This document shows, piece by piece, positions 14,508-21,621 of a stretch of 24,691 nucleotides of DNA. The DNA comes from an uncultured Bacilli bacterium (GTDB taxonomy: Bacteria; Bacillota_I; Bacilli_A; RF39; UBA660): contig CANQSC010000010.1 in the NCBI GenBank assembly GCA_947626445.1, positions 1-24,691 of the forward strand. The letters run 5' to 3'. Under the pieces are notes generated by a model, which saw only the letters and a program-made list of their open reading frames with translations, ran no database searches and had not been told where the DNA came from. A program made the translations under genes and the position numbers. How positions within the stretch are numbered: position 1 is the first letter of the stretch; each line of letters starts with the position of its first letter.

Positions 14508-16148
14508 TTACAGTGAAGTATCAATTAATTGGAATGGATTATCAACAGTTCCATAAGGTTGTTCTGGCTTTGGATTATCTGTTATTTTAACTGTTTGTTT
14601 TAGATATGCGACTGGCAGAACCCCATATACAGATAGTGCGCGGTAGTTGCTAACAGCTCCAGAAGCAGTTACATAAAACACGATGTGGGAGTTAGTGGAA
14701 TATGGTGCCGGTGTAATTGTCCATGCAATACTATTCGGTTTTAACCAATCGTTATCATTACAACTTTCTTCATCATAAGTATACATACTTTTTCCTAAGC
14801 ATGTTGCTTTTACTTCTCCTCCTACGGCATATCCATAATCTGAAGGATACATTAATCCTATATATCCTTCCCATGTTGTTGTTCTTGACACTTCATCATT
14901 ACATGTATTTCCACCATTACTTGCACATTGTTCTTTGCCATTATGGCTTCCTCTTTCTGCTTCATATGTTGCTTTTGCTGTCCAGTCGTTTTCATTATAA
15001 GTTGCGAATGTACCAGTATTCCATCTTACTTTTGCTATCTTTTCCTTGGCAGTTTCACTTATTCCACTACTTGTAAAGTCACATGGAGTATTTGTTTCAC
15101 TTTGACCACTATAACAGTTGCCACTTCCTCTGTTCCAATACAAACTTCCTCCGATGGATGGTGTTCCATCATATACTTCTTGAGGATTTAATAGTTTCAT
15201 TAAGTCTGCTTGACTCCATTCATTTACTCCATATCCACTATTTATTCCTTCTGCACTACTATCCCAACTATAGTCTCCTATACTTTCTGCTCTTATTATT
15301 TTTACTAAACTTTCTTGTTGTTCATTATTATCTAAATTAGTTATTTTATTCATTACTCCTATGATTCGCCATAATATTGGATTACCATTACCATCTTTAT
15401 CGCCTATGTCTATATAATTATTTGCAGTTGCTCCTACATATCTGATATTAGCATCACTTGTATCATCTGCTATTAAATGTGTTGTATCAGTTTTTGCTAA
15501 ATCTGTAATAAAATCAGCAACTGTTGAAGAATTGTCAGTTTCTTCTTCTTTATAGCTTGCACTTAAGGTTATTTTCCCCTTCCAACTTGCATTCATATTG
15601 GTAGTTTCCATTGGGGTATTTGGATCCATATAAAGTAATAAATTAAAACTTTTTGTTTCTCCTTTTTGTAAAGTAAAATTGTATAACTGATATGCATGCA
15701 AAGAATTACTTATTACTTTATTTTCATCATTATACATACTTTCAGTTAACTTTTTTTCACTATTTAAATTATTATGATAATCTGTTTCATAAAGTATTGC
15801 ATCTATATATTCATCATTTAATTGTTTTTCTGCTCCTGCATTTAAGCTTTCTAAATTTATTGTAGCTGTTGCTAAATTATCACAAGTATTTTCTATAGTA
15901 AAATGATAAGGCGTATCTGTACTTAAAAAGTTTTCCAACTCATCTGGTTTCATTGGATAGGCTTTATTTAATGTTATATCATTTTCTCCAGTAAAATTAA
16001 TATTAAAACATCCTGTTTGTAAAACATCTTTTTTAGTTTGTTCTTTAGTTAATCGCCAATAAGCATAAGTTACGGTTAAAGCTATAATTCCAATAGCTAT
16101 TATTCCTAATGTTATATAAAGCATTACTTTCTTTTTCTTTTCTTTCAT
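14508..16148 (-). CDS. Membrane-anchored surface protein, TasA-like N-part and lectin/FGE-like C-part
   Basis: The 546-residue protein begins with a Lys-rich stretch and a single hydrophobic segment (about 9-31), then a region like TasA/camelysin-type exported proteins up to about residue 200. From about 235 it follows a pattern known from many Firmicute surface proteins with an FGE or C-type-lectin-like fold: YIDIG...WRIIGV, then GLMYPSDYGYAVGG, WTITPAPY, and near the end GVLPVAYLKQTVKI followed by GTVDNPFQL. Six cysteines in the C-part form three close pairs (GNCYSG..TPC, QCAS..TC, TCLG..SC), suggesting disulfide-bonded loops. No LPXTG anchor is present. The gene is visibly richer in G+C (about 37% in one counted line) than its neighbours. 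It lies alone between a terminator and promoter on each side, within the rpmA-obg interval. Ligand and function are unknown. Confidence 0.75.
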   Translation of the reverse strand: MKEKKKKVMLYITLGIIAIGIIALTVTYAYWRLTKEQTKKDVLQTGCFNINFTGENDITLNKAYPMKPDELENFLSTDTPYHFTIENTCDNLATATINLESLNAGAEKQLNDEYIDAILYETDYHNNLNSEKKLTESMYNDENKVISNSLHAYQLYNFTLQKGETKSFNLLLYMDPNTPMETTNMNASWKGKITLSASYKEEETDNSSTVADFITDLAKTDTTHLIADDTSDANIRYVGATANNYIDIGDKDGNGNPILWRIIGVMNKITNLDNNEQQESLVKIIRAESIGDYSWDSSAEGINSGYGVNEWSQADLMKLLNPQEVYDGTPSIGGSLYWNRGSGNCYSGQSETNTPCDFTSSGISETAKEKIAKVRWNTGTFATYNENDWTAKATYEAERGSHNGKEQCASNGGNTCNDEVSRTTTWEGYIGLMYPSDYGYAVGGEVKATCLGKSMYTYDEESCNDNDWLKPNSIAWTITPAPYSTNSHIVFYVTASGAVSNYRALSVYGVLPVAYLKQTVKITDNPKPEQPYGTVDNPFQLIDTSL

Positions 16149-16165
16149 ACTCTCACCCTATTAAT

Positions 16166-16174
16166 ATCATATCA
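16166..16174 (-). promoter_or_regulatory. Extended -10 promoter of the surface-protein gene
   Basis: TGATATGAT on the minus strand, 17 bases before the start codon; AGGGTGAG is the ribosome site. The -35 region is only T-rich. Confidence 0.45.
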
Positions 16175-16189
16175 CATTTTTGCCAAAAT

Positions 16190-16221
16190 AAAAAAGATTT
16201 TGCCTTTTCTTTACAAAATCT
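16190..16221 (-). terminator. Intrinsic terminator after rpmA
   Basis: On the minus strand AGATTTTG (16221-16214) pairs with CAAAATCT (16202-16195) around an 11-base loop, followed by a T-rich tract. It begins one base after the rpmA stop and ends the rplU-prp-rpmA transcript. Confidence 0.85.
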
Positions 16222-16222
16222 C

Positions 16223-16510
16223 TTATCCTTCGTAAACGCTTACTTTCTTTTTATCTCTTCCTAAACGTTCAAATTTAACTTTACCTGTTATTTTAGCAAA
16301 TAATGTATGGTCTTTTCCCATACCTACATTAGTACCAGGATAGATTTTAGTACCTCTTTGACGATATAAAATGCTACCTGCACTAACAAGTTGTCCATCA
16401 CCAACTTTAGCCCCTAATCTTCTTCCTTCACTATCTCTACCATTTTGAGTAGATGTTTGGGCTTTTTTATGAGCAAATAATTGGATGTTTAACTTCATTA
16501 AATTATTCAT
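16223..16510 (-). CDS. rpmA: Ribosomal protein bL27 with Prp-cleaved N-terminal extension
   Basis: bL27 sits by the peptidyl-transferase centre of the 50S subunit. The body NGRDSEGRRLGAKVGDGQ and the RQRGTKIYPGTNVGMGKDHTLFA block are standard. The N-terminus carries LNIQLFA before HKK, the Firmicute extension (usually LNLQFFA) removed by the Prp protease, which is encoded just upstream. The start is uncertain. ATG at 16510 has GAGG at 9-base spacing and overlaps the prp stop as ATGAATAA, giving 95 residues; ATG at 16498 would give the shorter MKLNIQLFA form, and an in-frame ATG at 16519 is too close to the GAGG. The choice affects only the leader peptide. Confidence 0.96.
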   Translation of the reverse strand: MNNLMKLNIQLFAHKKAQTSTQNGRDSEGRRLGAKVGDGQLVSAGSILYRQRGTKIYPGTNVGMGKDHTLFAKITGKVKFERLGRDKKKVSVYEG

Positions 16511-16820
16511 TTTCTTCATCCTCTCTAACTATAATATTTTTAGGATAATCATTACTTAATTCTTTTAATAAATCAATCATATTGTCAATTAATAAATTAA
16601 TAATTTTATCCGTTTTTAAAATTTTAACTAAAACATCATCTTCAATTATATATTTTAAAGCATCTTTATCATATTTTAAGATAGCATTTACACTAGTCGT
16701 TAAAATAGCTGATGCTCCAGCACATACGATATCTTTTCCAAAATCTTCATATAAAGCATGACCGGAAAAAAGAATTTGTTTTACTTCCTTTTTTTCTTTT
16801 TTAATCTTAACTGTAATCAT
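16503..16820 (-). CDS. prp: Ribosomal-processing cysteine protease Prp
   Basis: Prp (YsxB) removes the N-terminal extension of bL27, a step shown to be essential in Staphylococcus aureus. The 105-residue protein has the catalytic His in SGHAL (H21) and the catalytic Cys in DIVCAGASAI (C33), at the expected 12-residue spacing. It is encoded between rplU and rpmA as in other Firmicutes. The start overlaps the rplU stop (TAATG), and the end overlaps the rpmA start by the octamer ATGAATAA, so all three should be translated in a coupled way. The C-terminus is rich in Asp/Glu. Confidence 0.94.
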   Translation of the reverse strand: MITVKIKKEKKEVKQILFSGHALYEDFGKDIVCAGASAILTTSVNAILKYDKDALKYIIEDDVLVKILKTDKIINLLIDNMIDLLKELSNDYPKNIIVREDEENE

Positions 16821-17119
16821 TATTTCACAATCTTTTTAACTACTAATTTAGTATAAGGTTGACGATGTCCTTGTTTTTTACGATATTTCTTCTTAGGATG
16901 ATATTTAAAAACAATAATTTTCTTTTGTTTTCCTTGTTTTTCAACCTTACATACCACCTTAGCGCCTTCAACAATTGGGTCCCCTGCAACGCCATCAACA
17001 AATAATACTTCATCAAAAGTAACTTCGCTGTCAACTGGAGCATCTATTTTTTCAACATAAATAGTATCTCCTTCATTTACATAATATTGTTTCCCACCTG
17101 TTACAAAAATAGCTTTCAT
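16820..17119 (-). CDS. rplU: Ribosomal protein bL21
   Basis: bL21 is an early-assembling 50S protein that contacts 23S rRNA. The 99-residue sequence begins MKAIFVTGGKQYYVNEGD and ends with the basic KYRKKQGHRQPYTKLVV motif of the family. It has a strong AAAGGAGG site and a structured leader (L21 leader) that may regulate the operon. It heads rplU-prp-rpmA and is translationally coupled to prp. Confidence 0.97.
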   Translation of the reverse strand: MKAIFVTGGKQYYVNEGDTIYVEKIDAPVDSEVTFDEVLFVDGVAGDPIVEGAKVVCKVEKQGKQKKIIVFKYHPKKKYRKKQGHRQPYTKLVVKKIVK

Positions 17120-17230
17120 TTCTTACCTCCTTTATATTTAATTAAGACGCGCCGTGAAGGTATCAATTTTCTTGATTTTTAACCTTTTTCGTGCGGTTTT
17201 ATAAAAGCTTTGCTTCTTTTTCATAAAACA
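17120..17230 (-). promoter_or_regulatory. L21 leader (ribosomal-protein autoregulatory 5' UTR)
   Basis: About 110 bases separate the promoter from the rplU ATG. They contain two hairpins: GTTTTAT/ATAAAAC (17229-17223 with 17202-17196), extended by AAAAG/CTTTT, and AGGT..ATCAA/TTGAT..ACCT (17185-17158). A G+C-rich stretch (CACGGCGCG) then lies just before the ribosome site. Location and size match the L21 leader known from Bacilli, where the RNA is thought to bind a ribosomal protein and repress the operon. Assignment is by position and fold; no covariance search was possible. Confidence 0.7.
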
Positions 17231-17235
17231 ACTAA

Positions 17236-17264
17236 ATTCTATCAAATATTCGTCTTAATGTCAA
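17236..17264 (-). promoter_or_regulatory. Promoter of rplU-prp-rpmA
   Basis: On the minus strand TTGACA (17264-17259), a 17-bp spacer and TAGAAT (17241-17236). This is a strong sigma-A promoter, as expected for ribosomal protein genes. Confidence 0.85.
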
Positions 17265-17292
17265 ACAAAATACTACTATAATTCTATTCTTT

Positions 17293-17919
17293 TTAACGAT
17301 TATATATTACATCAATAAAATTATCGATAGTATTATTCATAAAATAATCTTTTATATATCTTTGTTCAATATGATATTCAGCCATAAAATCTAATACTTC
17401 ATATTTTTTATTCTCACCTATGTTATCTAATTCATGAAATTCATCTAAAGCTTCTTCAGGATATTCATCTTGTAATAATCTAATTGCAAGAATAAGAGTA
17501 TTAACTAATTCAGCTCTTAAAGTTAATTTTTCATTGGCAAAATCTTGCCATTCTTTCCAAGCAATCGGCTCAAAAAAGATTTTGCTATAAGTTATATAAA
17601 ATTGTCTTTCTTTATTTAATAAATTAAGAAATTCTTTATTTAAATCATTATTAGAATATTTTATTTTACTTAAGTTTCTTAATAATTCAGCTAAATTATT
17701 AATAACATTAACACGATAAATAATTTCTTCTTTCATACCTGTATAAGGATATTTTAATTCATAAGGGATTCCGGTTTCTAAATCTAATATATTTTTATAA
17801 TAATCGGTAATTAATTGTTTAATTTCTTCACTTGTATTACAAATATTAAGTAATATTTTATTAATCTCAACAATATTATTATTTAAATTTTCAGTTACTA
17901 AATCAAATTCTTCTTCCAT
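17293..17919 (-). CDS. Unknown helical protein, twin A
   Basis: This 208-residue, acidic, all-helical protein has no membrane segment and no family I know. It shares two landmarks with the protein encoded just upstream: YPYTG at 57-61 and YHIE at 182-185. The other has YPFKG at 61-65 and YHYE at 185-188. The distance between them is 125 and 124 residues, so the two look like diverged duplicates. AAGGTG precedes the ATG, and the gene lies 4 bp after its twin with no promoter between. It is the last gene before the rplU promoter, in the gap between spoIVFB and rplU where Bacillus has nothing. A role linked to sporulation, division or ribosomes is conceivable from context only. Confidence 0.6.
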   Translation of the reverse strand: MEEEFDLVTENLNNNIVEINKILLNICNTSEEIKQLITDYYKNILDLETGIPYELKYPYTGMKEEIIYRVNVINNLAELLRNLSKIKYSNNDLNKEFLNLLNKERQFYITYSKIFFEPIAWKEWQDFANEKLTLRAELVNTLILAIRLLQDEYPEEALDEFHELDNIGENKKYEVLDFMAEYHIEQRYIKDYFMNNTIDNFIDVIYNR

Positions 17920-17923
17920 TTTT

Positions 17924-18532
17924 TCACCTTTTTACTATTTCATTTATTCTTTCTCTTAATAAATTACCTTCATAATGATAATTAACAATATTTTCAATTA
18001 CCGGAATCTTATATTCATCTTTAAGATTATTTTCAAAAACATTATAAAGTATTAAATCTGGATCTTTACTAACTCCTAAATAATAAAAATTATTAGTAAG
18101 CGATTTTAATAAATTTCTTTTATGAATATTATTTTCAATATTATTATAACAATCTACTTGTTTATTTTTAGGAACATATAATTTACATACAGCCATTAAA
18201 TTATTTTTTTCACAGGTAAGTAATCTAGCTAACATTAAATTAATATCGATACTTACATATTCTTTTTGTTTTAAATTATAAACTAATCTTTCAATTTCAT
18301 CTAAAGCTTTAATATTTATATCAAAAATATTATTTATTCCTTTAAAAGGATACACAGAATAGACTTTATCATATGAAGTATTAGTAATAATTTTTTTTAA
18401 GTTTATAGTTGAATGAAGAATTATTTCATAAATTGCTTCATCATAGATATTTGATGTTTCGTTAATTAATACATCAATTGTCTCACTCATTAAAGTATCA
18501 AATTCAACTAAATAGGCTTTTAAATCAAACAT
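17924..18532 (-). CDS. Unknown helical protein, twin B
   Basis: A 202-residue helical protein without membrane segments, signal peptide or recognised domain. It contains YPFKG (61-65) and YHYE (185-188), aligning with the equivalent motifs of the protein encoded immediately downstream. Three cysteines (C107, C116, C128) lie in the middle and are absent from the twin, which has only one near residue 27. The ribosome site AAAGGAAGTG is good. The 55-bp gap from spoIVFB leaves room for a promoter; TATGAT is present there, but no convincing -35 box. It may be read through from spoIVFAB. Confidence 0.6.
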   Translation of the reverse strand: MFDLKAYLVEFDTLMSETIDVLINETSNIYDEAIYEIILHSTINLKKIITNTSYDKVYSVYPFKGINNIFDINIKALDEIERLVYNLKQKEYVSIDINLMLARLLTCEKNNLMAVCKLYVPKNKQVDCYNNIENNIHKRNLLKSLTNNFYYLGVSKDPDLILYNVFENNLKDEYKIPVIENIVNYHYEGNLLRERINEIVKR

Positions 18533-18587
18533 ACTAACACTTCCTTTAAGTGATTATTTTAATCATATTTTAGATGAAAGTAAAGTA

Positions 18588-19319
18588 TTATTGTTTAAAA
18601 ATTTGTTTTAATAAACCTTTTTCATGAATATAACGATTATGATATTTAAAAAAATGAAGAGTATTCTTTTTTAAAAGATGAATATTAGTTTCTTGATTAC
18701 TTTCAATTTTATGATAGGGAAAAGAATATAAGTATCTTTCTAAATAAAATTTATTAATTAAATATTTTTGATTTTTAAGAGTCATAATAATGGTAAAGAT
18801 TAAAAATGAACAGATTAAATAGTTTTTACTAGGACTTATTATATTATAAATAATAAAAAATATTAAAGATATAATACTAAGATAATTACTATATTTTAAA
18901 GAAGATTCATATGGTAAGAATTTATCTAATATTAAGTTAACGATTTTATGGCCATCTAAAGGAATTATTGGTAAGATATTAAAAAGCATAATCATTAAAT
19001 TATAATATTTAAATAATTTATCATGAATAAATAAGCTTAATACGAATTGCATTAAAATGCCAGAAAATGCAATTAGAAGTTCTTTATTGATTGAGGAATT
19101 AATTGGTTTGTCTATTTTAGTTATCCCACCAAAAGGATAAAGAGTTATAGATATTATTTGATATTTAAATAATTTAATGGTTAAAATATGTCCTAGTTCA
19201 TGAATAATTACAATTAAAAAAATGAAACAACTATTTTTAAAATAACCACATAAAAAGGCTAAAAAAAAGTAAAAGTAAGTAAAGTAATTAATTTGCCATT
19301 TGCTTGTAATAATCTTCAT
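18588..19319 (-). CDS. spoIVFB: Intramembrane metalloprotease SpoIVFB (M50), no CBS domain
   Basis: SpoIVFB is a site-2-type protease in the outer forespore membrane that cleaves pro-sigma-K. The 243-residue protein has several membrane helices, the zinc motif HELGH (40-44), the FGG turn (63-65) and the second active-site block NILPIIPLDGHKI (114-126, D122 as ligand). After the membrane part, FYLERYL aligns with FLLERYY of the Bacillus protein, and FKYHNRYIHEKG with its FKRG...H segment. It ends about 45 residues short of Bacillus SpoIVFB, so the C-terminal CBS-type region is cut down or missing. The start overlaps the end of spoIVFA by 32 bp, with a weak ribosome site, suggesting coupling. 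Order after spoIVFA and before rplU is as in Bacillus. Confidence 0.9.
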   Translation of the reverse strand: MKIITSKWQINYFTYFYFFLAFLCGYFKNSCFIFLIVIIHELGHILTIKLFKYQIISITLYPFGGITKIDKPINSSINKELLIAFSGILMQFVLSLFIHDKLFKYYNLMIMLFNILPIIPLDGHKIVNLILDKFLPYESSLKYSNYLSIISLIFFIIYNIISPSKNYLICSFLIFTIIMTLKNQKYLINKFYLERYLYSFPYHKIESNQETNIHLLKKNTLHFFKYHNRYIHEKGLLKQIFKQ

Positions 19320-19911
19320 AGCTTACTTTATTACCATCTTTATAAAAAACATTGTAGTAAAAATCATCATTACTATTAGCTAGAATAGTCCCTTTTTCAA
19401 CATAATCATATAACTTAACACTTGGATCAGTAATATTGCCATACCAAATATCATAACCATCTATTCCTTGAATAATCGCGGTTTTACCATATCCTTCTTT
19501 TTCATCTAAAAAGACAATAATTCCGCTAGTAATAACACTAATAGGAGAATTTTTAGTAGTTATAATTTTATACCCATCATTATAAGCTTCTACTTCATTT
19601 AAAGAAACATTATTGCTAGCTAAGACGGCATCTTCATTATTAGTTACACTAGGAAATAGTGAACCAAATAATTTATGGTAGCCTTCATTTATTTTAGCAA
19701 ATGTTAAATTATCTTCAAAAAAATATTTTTTAAATTTATCTAAATTGCCTTGATCTAAATGAATATAAATACAACTTATTAAAATAAAAATAACACTTAA
19801 TAAAATTTTGGAAAAGATTTTACTAATTTTATTATCATCTTTATTACTATCTTTATTTATTTTCTGTAATCTTTGTTGATGTCTTTTTTTTACTAATTCT
19901 ATTTCATTCAT
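19288..19911 (-). CDS. spoIVFA: SpoIVFA-like membrane protein with degenerate LytM/M23 domain
   Basis: SpoIVFA holds SpoIVFB in an inhibited complex with BofA until the SpoIVB protease signals. An in-frame GTG at 19920 lies inside the AGGTGAG site, so the ATG at 19911 is the likely start (207 residues). A basic N-terminus is followed by one membrane helix (about 33-51) and an external M23/LytM-like domain from about residue 115 (ISVITSGIIVFLD, GYDIWYGNI, YDYVEKGTILA). The zinc-binding His positions of active LytM enzymes are not conserved, as in Bacillus SpoIVFA, so it should be non-catalytic. It directly precedes and overlaps spoIVFB. It is small, with a short N-terminal region. The name relies on context as much as on sequence. 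Confidence 0.82.
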   Translation of the reverse strand: MNEIELVKKRHQQRLQKINKDSNKDDNKISKIFSKILLSVIFILISCIYIHLDQGNLDKFKKYFFEDNLTFAKINEGYHKLFGSLFPSVTNNEDAVLASNNVSLNEVEAYNDGYKIITTKNSPISVITSGIIVFLDEKEGYGKTAIIQGIDGYDIWYGNITDPSVKLYDYVEKGTILANSNDDFYYNVFYKDGNKVSYEDYYKQMAN

Positions 19912-19927
19912 TACTCTCACCTAAAAA

Positions 19928-19956
19928 AGCATATGATAAATTAATTTATTTTATGA
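19928..19956 (-). promoter_or_regulatory. Possible sigma-E-like promoter of spoIVFAB
   Basis: On the minus strand TCATAAA (19956-19950), a 14-bp spacer and CATATGCT (19935-19928) resemble the mother-cell sigma-E pattern (KMATATT, 13-15 bp, CATANNNT) with two mismatches in the -35 box. It begins inside the end of mreD. The predicted transcript start lies at the ribosome site, and such AT-rich motifs arise easily by chance. Confidence 0.3.
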
Positions 19957-20296
19957 CTAAAGTTTTTTTATGGAAGAGAAAAATAATTGTTGAAATTAAG
20001 ATATTTATAAGATAAGTCCAAATAAAATTTTCGATTGGTAAAATTATACTATTTATTAAACTATAAAATAATAAACCAATTGTTAAATTTAAAACATTTC
20101 TAAATAGATATAAAAATAAATTATGTTTAGTTTTAAATTCTTTATTTAATAAATATAAAACGGTAAAAAAGATGGTATTTAAAAAATAAGTATTATAAAT
20201 TAAAAAATCAAAGGTTAAAGCAAAACATAAAATAAAAGGATAAGTATCATCTTCATTAAAAAAAACAAATGGTAAAAAGGCAATTATCTTATTCAT
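19946..20296 (-). CDS. mreD: Rod-shape protein MreD
   Basis: MreD is a membrane component of the elongasome that links MreC with PBP2-type synthases. This small protein is nearly all hydrophobic helices with charged loops, and it follows mreC. The frame is open to 20305, but the ATG at 20296 fits the ATGAATAA overlap with the mreC stop, giving 116 residues; typical MreD has about 160-170, so the protein is short. Sequence conservation of MreD is always low, so the name depends mostly on position and topology. Confidence 0.75.
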   Translation of the reverse strand: MNKIIAFLPFVFFNEDDTYPFILCFALTFDFLIYNTYFLNTIFFTVLYLLNKEFKTKHNLFLYLFRNVLNLTIGLLFYSLINSIILPIENFIWTYLINILISTIIFLFHKKTLVIK

Positions 20297-20945
20297 AGTT
20301 ATCATTCTTTCTAATACTTACATAATTTAAATCATTAAAATCTACATTTGGCTCAACTAAGATTTCATAACTTAAATTTTCTTTTGTTTCGTGAATTTCT
20401 TTTACTTTACCAATTAATAAACCAGTTTGTAGTAAACTATAATTTGAGGTAGTTACTTCACTATCAACGGTAATATTATCATTTCTAGTAATATTTTTAA
20501 TAATTAACTTGCCATTATCACTTTCAAGTAAACCATCCACATCACCGATATGAACGGCAATATGAGTATTTTTATTAGGAAGTAATTCAACAATAGAAGT
20601 ATGTTTATTTACTTTACTAATAATACCTACTAAACCACGTTCATTAATTACTAAATCACCAACATTAATATTATCTTCTTTACCTTTAATAATAGTTATA
20701 GATTGAAAAAACTCTAAAGGGTCATGAATAATTACTTTACTAATAATATTATCATTAATAATTGTTTTATATTCTAATAATTCATCATATTCTTTTTTTA
20801 ACTTTTGATAATTTTCTTCATCATTACATATTTTGGTTTCTAAATTAAAATCATTTTTAAATAATAAAGCTAATACAGGATCTTTTAAAAAATAAAACAT
20901 TAAAAAGATAAATAAAATAAAAAGAATAATTATTTTTTTATTCAT
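20289..20945 (-). CDS. mreC: Rod-shape-determining protein MreC
   Basis: MreC is a bitopic scaffold of the lateral cell-wall machinery. The 218-residue protein has an N-terminal membrane helix (about 4-22), a coiled-coil stretch (about 40-65, KLKKEYDELLEYK), then the beta-rich external domain with the familiar sequence of vGDLVINERGLVGIISKV (95-112) and later LLQTGLLIGKVKEI (191-204). It is shorter than the usual 280 because the coiled coil is reduced and no long tail is present. The start overlaps the radC stop by ATGAATAA. mreB, which normally lies just upstream, is absent here. Confidence 0.92.
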   Translation of the reverse strand: MNKKIIILFILFIFLMFYFLKDPVLALLFKNDFNLETKICNDEENYQKLKKEYDELLEYKTIINDNIISKVIIHDPLEFFQSITIIKGKEDNINVGDLVINERGLVGIISKVNKHTSIVELLPNKNTHIAVHIGDVDGLLESDNGKLIIKNITRNDNITVDSEVTTSNYSLLQTGLLIGKVKEIHETKENLSYEILVEPNVDFNDLNYVSIRKNDNYE

Positions 20946-21621
20946 GAACTACTCCTCCTTTAATATAATCATAAAAACTAAAATATTTTTCCTTACCAAT
21001 TATTAAATGGTCTATTAATCTAATATTAAGTAAATTACCTGCTTCCATAATTTGGTCTGTTACTAAATAATCTTCTTTACTAGGAGATGGATTACCACTT
21101 GGATGATTATGAATGACAATTAATCTGGTTGCATTATAAAGCATGGCTTCTTTAAAAATAATTTTAGGTTCAATTAGGCTTTGATTGGAAACCCCAACAA
21201 ATAAAATTTTACTTGCTAAAACAATATTTTGATTATTTAAAAAGACGGCCATAAACTTTTCTTGAACATCATTTTCTAATTCATCTTTATAAGCATTGTA
21301 AACATCTTTAGTTTCTCTTATTTTAAGAGCTTTAAAATTATTTTCTTTATTAAATCTTTTACCTAATTCTAAAGCCGCTAAGATGGTAATGGCTTTAACT
21401 TTGCCAACTCCTTTGATACTAGAAAGTTTTGATATTCGACTATTTTGTAAGCCATTTAAATTATTCATTTCTTTTAATATTTCTAAAGCTAACTCTTTAA
21501 CATTTAATTCTTTTGTTCCTGTTCTAAGTAAGATAGCTAATAATTCGGCATCACTTAAAGAAGAAAATCCATATTTTAAGGCTTTTTCTCTTGGTTGTTC
21601 ATCTAATGGCATATCTTTCAT
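20938..21621 (-). CDS. radC: RadC family JAMM-domain protein
   Basis: The protein has an N-terminal UPF0758 region with a helix-hairpin-helix (SSIKGVGKVKA, 67-77) and a C-terminal JAMM/MPN metallo-domain with HNHPSGNPSPSKED (171-184), whose two His and Asp would bind zinc, and E121 as the likely upstream acid. Its cellular role is unsettled despite the name; a part in DNA transactions is usually assumed. The 227-residue length is normal. GAGAGG stands 9 bases before the ATG, which directly follows the stop of the upstream gene. Position before mreC matches the order in Bacilli. Confidence 0.93.
   Translation of the reverse strand: MKDMPLDEQPREKALKYGFSSLSDAELLAILLRTGTKELNVKELALEILKEMNNLNGLQNSRISKLSSIKGVGKVKAITILAALELGKRFNKENNFKALKIRETKDVYNAYKDELENDVQEKFMAVFLNNQNIVLASKILFVGVSNQSLIEPKIIFKEAMLYNATRLIVIHNHPSGNPSPSKEDYLVTDQIMEAGNLLNIRLIDHLIIGKEKYFSFYDYIKGGVVHE

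Noticed and set aside
14717..15340. Long open frames on the plus strand opposite the surface-protein gene
   Set aside because: They are rich in Leu, Phe, Tyr and His in the way antisense frames of Asn/Ser/Glu-coding DNA are, lack ribosome sites, and lie wholly inside a well-supported minus-strand gene with its own promoter and terminator.
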